Assembly (NCBI GenBank): GCA_020848835.1 | Contig: JADLHJ010000013.1 | Coordinates: 1 to 64,000 of the forward strand | DNA from: Candidatus Hydrogenedentota bacterium | Lineage (GTDB): Bacteria; Hydrogenedentota; Hydrogenedentia; Hydrogenedentales; SLHB01 | Direction: 5' to 3' | Length of the DNA stretch: 64,000 nucleotides | Part shown: in pieces, positions 57,204-64,000 of the stretch | Numbering within the stretch: position 1 is the stretch's first letter | Layout of the letters: every line of letters starts with the position of its first letter | Program-made: the position numbers and the translations under genes | The notes under the pieces: model-generated | The model's database searches: none | Seen by the model: the letters and a program-made list of their open reading frames with translations, nothing else | Told to the model about the DNA's origin: nothing

Positions 57204-58133
57204 ATGGATCTAAAGCGCGTCGCAATGAGCGCCAGCCTTGGCGTCGCGGTGCTAATGCTCGTCGGCAAACTGGCGGCATACTACATCACCGGTAGCGCGG
57301 CAATTCTCTCCGACGCCGCAGAGTCTGTCGTGCATATCGCCGCCACGGGCGTCGCCGCGCTCTCGCTTTGGTACGCCCACCGCGCCGCGGACGATTCCCA
57401 CCCCTACGGCCACGGCAAGATCGCGTACTTCTCCGCCGGCTTCGAGGGCGCGATGATCTTTAGCGCCGCCGCGTACATTTACTATTCAAGCATTCGCGCT
57501 TTAATCGTCGGACCCGAATTACAGCACCTCGGCATCGGTGTCATCATCACCGCTGCGCTATGTCTGGTGAACCTTGCGCTCGGTTCCTTTCTCGTTTACG
57601 TCGGGAAAAAACAAAATGCCGTCATCCTCGTCGCGAATGGCAAGCATGTGCTCACCGACATGTGGACCAGCGCGGGCGTAGTCATTGGAGTCTTGATTGT
57701 TAATTTTACGAACATTCTTTGGATCGACCCCGTCTGCGCAATTCTCGTCGCGACAAACATAGTCTTCGAAGCGGTGCGCTTGATGTTGCGCGCGTTTAAT
57801 GGACTCCTCGACCAAGCGAACCCACAGCATGCGCGCACGATACTTGACGTGATGCAGCGCGCGGTGGCCGACGGAAAAATTTCCAGTTTCCATCAACTGA
57901 AACACCGGGAAACGAACGACGTGATGTGGGTGGACGTACACATGCTCGTGCCGGGCCTTTCAACTGCGGCCGATGCACACGCCAGGGTGACGGAGATAGA
58001 GAACGCGATCGAGGGGCATTTCCCCGATTACACGGTCCATGTCACCACGCACATTGAACCAGACGAGCACGACGCCCATCATCCCGGCGGACACCCCACG
58101 CTGCCAGATCCCTACGCAACGCCATTGCCTTAG
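57204..58133 (+). CDS. Cation diffusion facilitator family metal transporter
   Basis: An inner-membrane proton/metal antiporter of 309 residues, likely for zinc, iron or manganese. Six helices are visible. The site-A acids are in ILSDAAESVVH near 38 and in HVLTDMWTS near 150 (H-x-x-x-D, typical of zinc/iron members). The cytoplasmic C-terminal domain has DVHMLVPG near 245 and a His/Asp/Pro-rich tail (DEHDAHHPGGHPTLP) that may bind metal. GGGGGACC precedes the ATG at 57204. It ends exactly at the stop of the convergent DUF4129 gene. Confidence 0.9.
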   Translation: MDLKRVAMSASLGVAVLMLVGKLAAYYITGSAAILSDAAESVVHIAATGVAALSLWYAHRAADDSHPYGHGKIAYFSAGFEGAMIFSAAAYIYYSSIRALIVGPELQHLGIGVIITAALCLVNLALGSFLVYVGKKQNAVILVANGKHVLTDMWTSAGVVIGVLIVNFTNILWIDPVCAILVATNIVFEAVRLMLRAFNGLLDQANPQHARTILDVMQRAVADGKISSFHQLKHRETNDVMWVDVHMLVPGLSTAADAHARVTEIENAIEGHFPDYTVHVTTHIEPDEHDAHHPGGHPTLPDPYATPLP

Positions 58134-59909
58134 TCAGCGTATGACACGGTTCCGCAGTTTATCGAAAGTGATCCAAAACTTGCGCAATCGATCGCGTATC
58201 TTGTCGTCGATTTGCAGAGTAGAATATGCGCTGACCACGTAGAGATCGGTAAGCTCGTACGCTTCTTCTCGTATCGAATTTAATTCCTTCGGAAACGCTG
58301 CGACAAATTCGTAGGGCGTCTGCCCCGGCTTGCGCGGCACCCCGTAGTCATAGGCCAGCGCGCACAACGCGTCGTAACAACCTTCAATCGCGCTCGCCGT
58401 GCTGCGCGACGCGTCACCCAATGGATTCGCGATCTTCGCCGAACGCGACAAATTTTTCGATATACGCCGCCGCCGTTCGATCTTCGGCAACTTGGGCACA
58501 CGAATCACGCGATCAAGAAACGCTTCGAGCCAATTGAAGAATCGAACGATGAACTGCGGGAAGTAACGGCGATTGCGCGCAATTTGCACTGCGACCGTGC
58601 CGACGCCTCTCAATGCGCCGTATGCGATAAAGAGACCCAGCACGATCAGTACACCCGTACCCATCCGCTCCATAAATCTATTCTGTTCAAGCACGTTCAC
58701 TGCGGGCGTCACGACCGACTGTAACTGAAATGTAGAGCCGCGGTTCCACGGATCGTATTCGTGTTCGGCTACAAATGCGATGGGCGGCAGCGGCGGCCAG
58801 GGCAGCGCCGTAGCGCCAAATCCGACCATCGCGATCATCACGAATCCCAGCCCGACCCAAAACGGCCCCAAGCCTCCGGGCAAATACACGCGCCGCGCGC
58901 GAAAGTATTCGCGCAATCCTGCAAGACTCGATAGCATCAACAAAGCCATCGCCGCGACGGTATAGCAGCCCATGTAAAAATGCCCCGCGAGGATCATCGG
59001 GGGTCCGCCGTGTTGCACGACGCGCTGGCCCAGCGCAAACGCAATCATTACCGGCACCGAAAAATAGAAAATGGAAATGCCTGGGTGCCGTCTCGGCAAG
59101 CGCTCGGTCATCGCATCGAGTTGCAGCTTCGCTTTCTTCTTCGGCTTTTGCCAATCCAGCGGATCGACGGCATCCATATCGAGGATGCCTTCCGCCAACT
59201 TTGCTTTCTTCTGCGCTGGCTTGTTGTCTTGACTGATCGCACGGCGAAACTTGATCGCCGTGCTCGTGAGCATACCGATGTCGCCCGCGAGCGCATTGTC
59301 GTCCACGCAGCATTCATGCGTCAGGCGGTTCGTAAACCACCAGATGAAGCCGACCAGCGTGGTATTGAAAATCAGCGCAGACCAGCCTGAACTCTGGAAG
59401 CCTTTTGATACGGTCCCAACGCCGTACGCGGTCGTTGTGAGTGTGGTGTACGCGATCACAACACCCATTAAGGCCAAGATGTATAGGATGCTCTCTTCTT
59501 TTCCGTCCCGCGCGACTAGCCGGTTTAACGCGACAACGCCTAACACAAACCAGATCGCAAACCACCGCAGGTTCCAGTCCGATACTTCCGTGTAAACAAA
59601 CCGCACGTCCAACAGAAAAAAAATCGGGGCCGCGATCATGATCAAGATCATGAACGGCGTCGTGAAGTCGATCAGAAAATCCGTCCACGTCCGCGCCTGA
59701 TACGGTTTTTGTACTTCCGTGACGGTTCGTTTCAACGATTGGAAATCGGTCACTTCCGGCGCGCGCTTGCGCAGGCGCTCTGTCACCGCGGGCGCGGACA
59801 TCGCAGCCGCCTCGGATTCCAGCAGCGAATGAAAGTCCGTCGGACCTTCACTAGGGTAGCCGCTAGCGCCCGATTCGGTTGGGGGAAATTTCGTGGAGTT
59901 GCCGTTCAT
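58134..59909 (-). CDS. DUF4129 membrane protein
   Basis: A 591-residue inner-membrane protein with two groups of helices (about 75-200 and 290-440) split by a cytoplasmic loop rich in Lys (QKPKKKAKLQL). The C-terminal 120 residues (GCYDALCALAYDYGVPRKPG; AYELTDLYVVSAYS) match DUF4129, a domain often attached to transglutaminase-like proteins. Here no transglutaminase core is seen, so it may have been lost or lie elsewhere. The start overlaps the end of the DUF58 gene by 47 bases. Such sets with MoxR ATPases are thought to act in envelope assembly; no moxR is in the window. Confidence 0.78.
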   Translation of the reverse strand: MNGNSTKFPPTESGASGYPSEGPTDFHSLLESEAAAMSAPAVTERLRKRAPEVTDFQSLKRTVTEVQKPYQARTWTDFLIDFTTPFMILIMIAAPIFFLLDVRFVYTEVSDWNLRWFAIWFVLGVVALNRLVARDGKEESILYILALMGVVIAYTTLTTTAYGVGTVSKGFQSSGWSALIFNTTLVGFIWWFTNRLTHECCVDDNALAGDIGMLTSTAIKFRRAISQDNKPAQKKAKLAEGILDMDAVDPLDWQKPKKKAKLQLDAMTERLPRRHPGISIFYFSVPVMIAFALGQRVVQHGGPPMILAGHFYMGCYTVAAMALLMLSSLAGLREYFRARRVYLPGGLGPFWVGLGFVMIAMVGFGATALPWPPLPPIAFVAEHEYDPWNRGSTFQLQSVVTPAVNVLEQNRFMERMGTGVLIVLGLFIAYGALRGVGTVAVQIARNRRYFPQFIVRFFNWLEAFLDRVIRVPKLPKIERRRRISKNLSRSAKIANPLGDASRSTASAIEGCYDALCALAYDYGVPRKPGQTPYEFVAAFPKELNSIREEAYELTDLYVVSAYSTLQIDDKIRDRLRKFWITFDKLRNRVIR

Positions 59910-61167
59910 GTTCGATATGTATGCAGTTAATTTCGTGCGCCAGCAGCAACGCCGCCGCGCGTTCGTAAGACGCCTGGTTCTTAATCAAGAAAACAGTAAC
60001 CGCGAAGCCCGACAGCTTCATCTGCGCCAATATGATTGACAAGTCTTCTGTCACCTGCGGAACGATCGGAATCAGCGCGGCATCGCGCGGCAGCCGCTCG
60101 AACTGCGCGAGAATCGTCTGCCCGATATCGAGTCCATCCGTCGGCAATACGCGCGCAAGGTTCTCCACAATCTGCAATGCCTGCACGGGACTCCGCCGCG
60201 TGGGGACGGTCAGTGGACTCAATCGATCCGACTCGCCTTCGCCCACAACATTGTATTCCGCTTCCTGCCGCGACAGCGATTGCCGCGATTCGACCTCCCA
60301 CTTCGCGACCTCCGCCGCATCACGCGCATTCGTCATCATGCCGATTTGTTCACCGGACATTTGCAGCAGGTATCCGATCGAGGCAGTGGTCGTGATCGCA
60401 AGTTCCATGCGCTCCTCGCCATCTTCACCCTGATACAAGGGTCCAAATAGATCGAGAATGAGAGTAGCGCCCAGCACATTCGCCGGTTCGCTTTGTTTTA
60501 CAAACAATTCGCCGGTGCGCGCCGAGGCCTTCCAATGGATACGGTTCATCGGATCGCCCGGAACATATTCGCGCAAACTCGCGATGCGCGTGGGATCTTC
60601 ATACACGCGATTGCTGATCCGCACCGGTCCCTGCGGCCTGCGCGCGGCGATATTGAAGGTGTCGATATAGGCTACGGTCGGCAGCACCGAGATGTAATCC
60701 TGCTGCTGCCCCGTCTTGAAGCGCTTCTGCAATCCGAACAAATCGCCCGATTCCATCAGCAACGGCCCGATGCGATGGTACCCACGCCGCGGACAGGTGA
60801 GCGTGTAATTCAACGTTATCGATCGCCCCGGCATTAGTATTGCCAAGCGCGAATTGTCGCCATCGCGCGGGAATCCACCCGGCGCCAGGTCTTCAACGAA
60901 TATCCAAGGAATCGGCCAACCGCGCCGGTTCGTTAACGTAACTTCGACATTTGTTTCTTCGCCCTGCGCCATCACGGTCTGGCTAATCGCGCGCGTGCAA
61001 TCCAATCCAGACAGCCAGGCTAGAGAGGAAAGATTGGCAATTGTGACAAGAAGAAGAAAGGCATATACCGCAAAGGCGACGTATGGCGCTTTGACAATGA
61101 ACGCGGTCGCCAGCGCGACACCAGCAACGACAAACCAAAACGCATTTCGCCGAATACGATCGTTCAT
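59863..61167 (-). CDS. DUF58 domain protein
   Basis: A 434-residue membrane-anchored protein. Two N-terminal hydrophobic helices (about 9-50) are followed by a beta domain and the DUF58 block with REYVPGDPMNRIHWKASART near 195 and ELFVKQSEP. The downstream half resembles a von Willebrand A-like fold. These proteins usually stand with MoxR ATPases and transglutaminases in one operon. ATG 61167 begins MNDRIRRNAFWFV; the longer frame to 61209 would start in a family B repeat region. It overlaps the DUF4129 gene. Confidence 0.85.
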   Translation of the reverse strand: MNDRIRRNAFWFVVAGVALATAFIVKAPYVAFAVYAFLLLVTIANLSSLAWLSGLDCTRAISQTVMAQGEETNVEVTLTNRRGWPIPWIFVEDLAPGGFPRDGDNSRLAILMPGRSITLNYTLTCPRRGYHRIGPLLMESGDLFGLQKRFKTGQQQDYISVLPTVAYIDTFNIAARRPQGPVRISNRVYEDPTRIASLREYVPGDPMNRIHWKASARTGELFVKQSEPANVLGATLILDLFGPLYQGEDGEERMELAITTTASIGYLLQMSGEQIGMMTNARDAAEVAKWEVESRQSLSRQEAEYNVVGEGESDRLSPLTVPTRRSPVQALQIVENLARVLPTDGLDIGQTILAQFERLPRDAALIPIVPQVTEDLSIILAQMKLSGFAVTVFLIKNQASYERAAALLLAHEINCIHIEHERQLHEISPNRIGR

Positions 61168-61211
61168 GCGTAAGCAGGCCAATTCCAAACTCGTTCTACA
61201 ATAACGCAAAG

Positions 61212-61249
61212 CACTATTTGGAGTGCGGCGGCGGGTAGACGCCGCTTTG
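61212..61249 (-). repeat. Family B palindromic repeat, copy B3a
   Basis: A 38-bp unit inverted relative to B1 and B2. On the minus strand the stem reads GCGGCG/CGCCGC where B1 and B2 have GCGGTG/CACCGC: two compensatory changes that keep pairing. With B3b it forms an inverted pair 18 bases apart. Confidence 0.85.
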
Positions 61250-61267
61250 CCTGTTTCTCGCCAATAG

Positions 61268-61315
61268 CCAAAGCGGTGTCTACGCTAGGCCGCTTCGCCG
61301 CCGCACTCCAAACAG
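61268..61315 (+). repeat. Family B palindromic repeat, copy B3b
   Basis: A variant of about 48 bp with an insertion of about 10 bases in the loop region (GCTAGGCCGCTTCG) but with the flanks CAAAGCGGTGTCTACG and CGCCGCACTCCAAA conserved. It pairs with B3a to make a potential cruciform between the DUF1549/DUF1553 and DUF58 genes. Confidence 0.78.
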
Positions 61316-61345
61316 CGCTTCGCGGTGATGGCGCACAGACGTGGT

Positions 61346-63943
61346 CTAGTTCAAATAAACAAACTCGCTTGAATTCAGCAGCGCCCTGCACACTTCGACG
61401 ATCCCAAACGCGTTCGCCAATTCGCAGGCGCGCGCCTTCTCGTCCGCCTTCGCTTCACGGCACAACGCCAAGGAATACGCAAGCGCAACTTGGTCTTCCA
61501 TTTTTGCACCCGCTTCAGCCTTCACCCGCTCTGCAAAGGCCTCCGCCTGCTGCATCATGAAAGGGCTGTTCAAAAGACTCAGCGCCTGCAGCGGCGAAGT
61601 AGACGTAATACGCTTCGGCATCGCCTGTGCCGCGTCGGGGCAATCGAATACCCCGAAGGTGTGGTCCTGTTCCATGCGCGGTTTCCACTGATAGATCATG
61701 CGGCGAAACTCCGCGCGCGTGAACTGCGTCTTCGGAATATAAATATGCACGTAGCTATCGTTCGGCTCGAACACGTCGAAACCAGGCCCACCCATCGTCA
61801 AATCGAGTTGACCGCTTACGTACAAGATGCTGTCGCGAATAGGCTCCATGTCCAAGCGACGCGGCGGGAAACGCCAAAGCCATTGCGAACCTGCGTCCAC
61901 CGCCATCGCCGCTTCATCTGGCGCACTCGATTGCCGATACGTATTCGACATCAAGATCAATTTGTGAATTGATTTGAGTCTCCAACCATTATCCATCAAT
62001 TGCGTCGCGAGCCAATCGAGCAATTCCGGATGCGTCGGCCGAATTCCCATCGCCCCAAAATCGCTCGGCGAATTTACGATACCCTTGCCGAAATGGTGCT
62101 GCCAGATGCGATTCACCATCACACGCGCCGTCAGCGGATTCCGCGCGTCGCAAATCCACTCCGCCAGTTTTATGCGCCGTTGCGCATCCGACTCCGCGGC
62201 GTCCATGTCGCAACGATAGCCAACAAACTGCGGCGTCGCCGGCGCAACAAGTTGCTTGTCCATCATGGGGTCGCCACGCTGCAACAAATAGGTGGGCTCC
62301 GGTTGCGTGAAGCGCGCGGCGTACACCCGCGGGCCATCTGCAAGGCGCTTGATGTCCATTTTCAAGCGGCCTTCCGTATTCTGCAAATCTTTCAGCGTGG
62401 CCGCTTCCTCGGGTGAAAGCTGGGCGGCATCGTACAGCGCCGGCAATTGATCGTTTCGATTAAACGGATGCCGTTTGGCAGAACTTGAAACAGTCTGCCA
62501 AGACTTTCCATCCATCGATACGGCGATCTCATAATCCGTCACAATGCGATCGGTAAAGGCGCCCTCGCGGTCGCGTGCCCATGCCACCATATCGATCAGC
62601 GTAGGCTTTGCCAGCTCGATTTGTGCCCACGCGCCTTCGCGTTCGGTGGGGATCCAACTGCGCGCATTGCCAAAACGGCCATCATTCAAATGCTCTACTC
62701 GGTGCAGTGGATTATCGGCAAACACCGTTGAAGCCGTCGCCACCCCGCCGTTCACCGCAAGCGCAACGTTCGCCGGATTGTCACCGGGCGTATAGACTTC
62801 GAGTTCGTCGATACACGGCTCCAGTTCGTCCGTCTTTTTCACCGTGAACCGCACAAACTTCGCTTCCACCGGCGAAAAGCGATCCACATTTTCCATCGTG
62901 CTCACGCGCCGCAACAATCCATCCGGCTGGGTATCGCGCGCAAGCCGCAACATCTTTCCGCGCAGCGACGCCAATTCCTGTTTCAGCGGCTCGACCTGTG
63001 CAACGCGCGCTTCGCGACCGGGATCCGGCAACTCCCGCTCGCCGTGCGACACACCCGCGAACACAGCGCGCAACGCGTAGTAGTCATGTTGCGAAATGGG
63101 ATCGAATTTATGATCGTGGCATTTCGCGCACCCGACCGTCAGTCCCAGAAACGCCGCGCCGGTCGTCGCGACCATATCGCCGATTTCCTGATCGCGCTGC
63201 ATTTTCGTCAGCACGATGTCGGGACTCTTCACTTCGTCCAGCGGTCCCGCAGATAAAAATCCGGTTGCAACAATATTGCCCGTCAGGTCGCCGGTTAGTT
63301 GCTCCTTGATGAAGTCCGTATACGGCTTATCTTCATTGAATGCCTGTATAACGTAATCGCGGTAGTGCCACGCATTCCGCCGTGGCGTGTTCGTTTCGAA
63401 TCCATTCGTCTCGGCAAACCGAATAATATCCAGCCAATGCCGCGCCCAACGTTCGCCATAGTGCTGCGACGCCAACACCTGATCGATCAACTTTTCATAC
63501 GCATCGGCCGAATCATCCGCCACGAATGCCGCCACTTCTTCCGGTGTTGGCGGCAGTCCGAGCACATCCAAATACACTCGCCGAATCAGCGTGCGTTTGT
63601 CAGCGGTGGGAGATGGTTCCAGATGCTCTGCGCGAAGCCTGGAAAGAACAAACGCATCGATGGGATTGGCGACCCACGCTGCATCCTCAAAAGACGGCGG
63701 CGTCTGGTTCGTTACGGGACGAAACGCCCAATATTTTTCGTCTGTGGGAATCTGTGCCGCCTTGCGCACAGTCACGTCGATGGGATCGGACTTCGGCGCA
63801 ATTGCTGTCTTAATGCGCGCGAGGACTTCTGCATCGTGCTGCACGGTTTCCAATGCGTGCAACAAATCTTCTGCAGGCTCCGCTAAAACGGGCAGGACAG
63901 CGAGCAGCACGACGAGAACTATGGCGAACAGCCTAAAAAGCAT
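61346..63943 (-). CDS. Secreted DUF1549/DUF1553 protein with discoidin-like insert
   Basis: An 865-residue exported protein typical of Planctomycetes and relatives. After the signal (MLFRLFAIVLVVLLAVLPVLA) come DUF1549 (about 85-290; NPIDAFVLSRLRAEHLEPSP, HWLDIIRFAETNGFETNTPR, CAKCHDHKFDPIS with a CxxCH heme motif), a discoidin/F5-8C-like beta domain (about 355-500; KFVRFTVKKTDELEPCIDEL) and DUF1553 (about 570-830; NRIWQHHFGKGIVNSPSDFG). The N-terminal planctomycete cytochrome domain found in many relatives is absent. ATG 63943 directly precedes the signal peptide and is preferred; ATG 63952 adds three residues. Both starts lie in a terminator-like hairpin. Confidence 0.88.
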   Translation of the reverse strand: MLFRLFAIVLVVLLAVLPVLAEPAEDLLHALETVQHDAEVLARIKTAIAPKSDPIDVTVRKAAQIPTDEKYWAFRPVTNQTPPSFEDAAWVANPIDAFVLSRLRAEHLEPSPTADKRTLIRRVYLDVLGLPPTPEEVAAFVADDSADAYEKLIDQVLASQHYGERWARHWLDIIRFAETNGFETNTPRRNAWHYRDYVIQAFNEDKPYTDFIKEQLTGDLTGNIVATGFLSAGPLDEVKSPDIVLTKMQRDQEIGDMVATTGAAFLGLTVGCAKCHDHKFDPISQHDYYALRAVFAGVSHGERELPDPGREARVAQVEPLKQELASLRGKMLRLARDTQPDGLLRRVSTMENVDRFSPVEAKFVRFTVKKTDELEPCIDELEVYTPGDNPANVALAVNGGVATASTVFADNPLHRVEHLNDGRFGNARSWIPTEREGAWAQIELAKPTLIDMVAWARDREGAFTDRIVTDYEIAVSMDGKSWQTVSSSAKRHPFNRNDQLPALYDAAQLSPEEAATLKDLQNTEGRLKMDIKRLADGPRVYAARFTQPEPTYLLQRGDPMMDKQLVAPATPQFVGYRCDMDAAESDAQRRIKLAEWICDARNPLTARVMVNRIWQHHFGKGIVNSPSDFGAMGIRPTHPELLDWLATQLMDNGWRLKSIHKLILMSNTYRQSSAPDEAAMAVDAGSQWLWRFPPRRLDMEPIRDSILYVSGQLDLTMGGPGFDVFEPNDSYVHIYIPKTQFTRAEFRRMIYQWKPRMEQDHTFGVFDCPDAAQAMPKRITSTSPLQALSLLNSPFMMQQAEAFAERVKAEAGAKMEDQVALAYSLALCREAKADEKARACELANAFGIVEVCRALLNSSEFVYLN

Positions 63944-63973
63944 GGGCGGCATTCTAACCGAATGCCGCCCATG
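63941..63973 (-). terminator. Terminator-like hairpin covering the start codons of the DUF1549/DUF1553 gene
   Basis: CATGGGCGGCATTC (63941-63954) and GAATGCCGCCCATG (63960-63973) form a perfect 14-bp stem with a 5-base loop. On the minus strand CTTTTTAGG follows. It probably ends the transcript of a gene beyond the right edge, but both candidate start codons of the gene at 61346 are inside it. Confidence 0.75.
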
Positions 63974-64000
63974 ATTCCTCAACATCGTGTAAATGCCTAA

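Overview
The window looks like a piece of a Gram-negative chromosome from the PVC/FCB-like part of the bacterial tree; a Candidatus Hydrogenedentota-like organism is my best guess, which I infer from gene content and have not tested. The clues are an LpxK (lipid A made, so an outer membrane), a DUF1549/DUF1553 protein and a PVC-type CxxCH protein with HEAT-like repeats, a DUF6807 protein, several secreted FG-GAP/VCBS proteins, a fused GlyQS and a DUF58/DUF4129 pair. The DNA is moderately GC-rich and tightly packed: many genes overlap by 1-4 bases and several convergent pairs are 0-10 bases apart. No tRNA, rRNA, CRISPR array, prophage or insertion sequence was seen.

Left part (1-17 kb). The 3' part of the RNase P RNA gene runs in from the left edge and converges on clpB. 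A long minus-strand block of housekeeping genes follows, in transcription order glyQS, rsgA, mgtE, trpD, trpC, trpF, trpB, trpA, a prepilin peptidase, aroC and a metallo-beta-lactamase-fold hydrolase. The trp genes cover every step from anthranilate to tryptophan; trpE and trpG are not here. A strong hairpin separates trpC from trpF. An Old Yellow Enzyme family gene diverges from glyQS.

Middle part (18-34 kb). This holds a secreted FG-GAP protein, a lone PAS protein, a MEMO-family protein, a large single-span coiled-coil protein, an RbsD/FucU mutarotase, a TMTC-like membrane protein with TPRs, and two related lipoproteins. Next is a signalling patch: a receiver fused to a degenerate GGDEF domain, a small membrane protein and a PilZ protein. 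Beside it lie an orphan tandem-BMC shell protein coupled to a GNAT acetyltransferase, and a small phasin-like protein. lpxK and dprA overlap by 4 bases.

Right part (33-64 kb). Two convergent CgeB-like glycosyltransferases are followed by a secreted glycosidase-like protein, tex, a methyltransferase, aroK, an Ala/Pro-rich lipoprotein, a PHP-glycosyltransferase fusion, a GH43-like secreted protein, another FG-GAP protein, the PVC-type heme protein, a small nucleotidyltransferase module with toxin-antitoxin-like architecture, ltaE, mnmG, a GNAT protein, the DUF6807 protein, a phosphoesterase, a CDF metal transporter, the DUF4129/DUF58 pair and the DUF1549/DUF1553 protein. Many of these are exported proteins that fit scavenging of sugars and polysaccharides.

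Two families of short palindromic repeats are scattered between genes. Family A (about 25 bp, four copies) sits at gene 3' ends and in three cases supplies the stop codon. Family B (about 38 bp, four copies) has a hairpin stem with compensatory changes and occurs once as an inverted pair. Apart from the repeats, the most unusual items are the orphan BMC-T/GNAT pair, the PHP-GT4 fusion, the degenerate diguanylate cyclase next to an intact PilZ protein, and hairpins that overlap translation starts.
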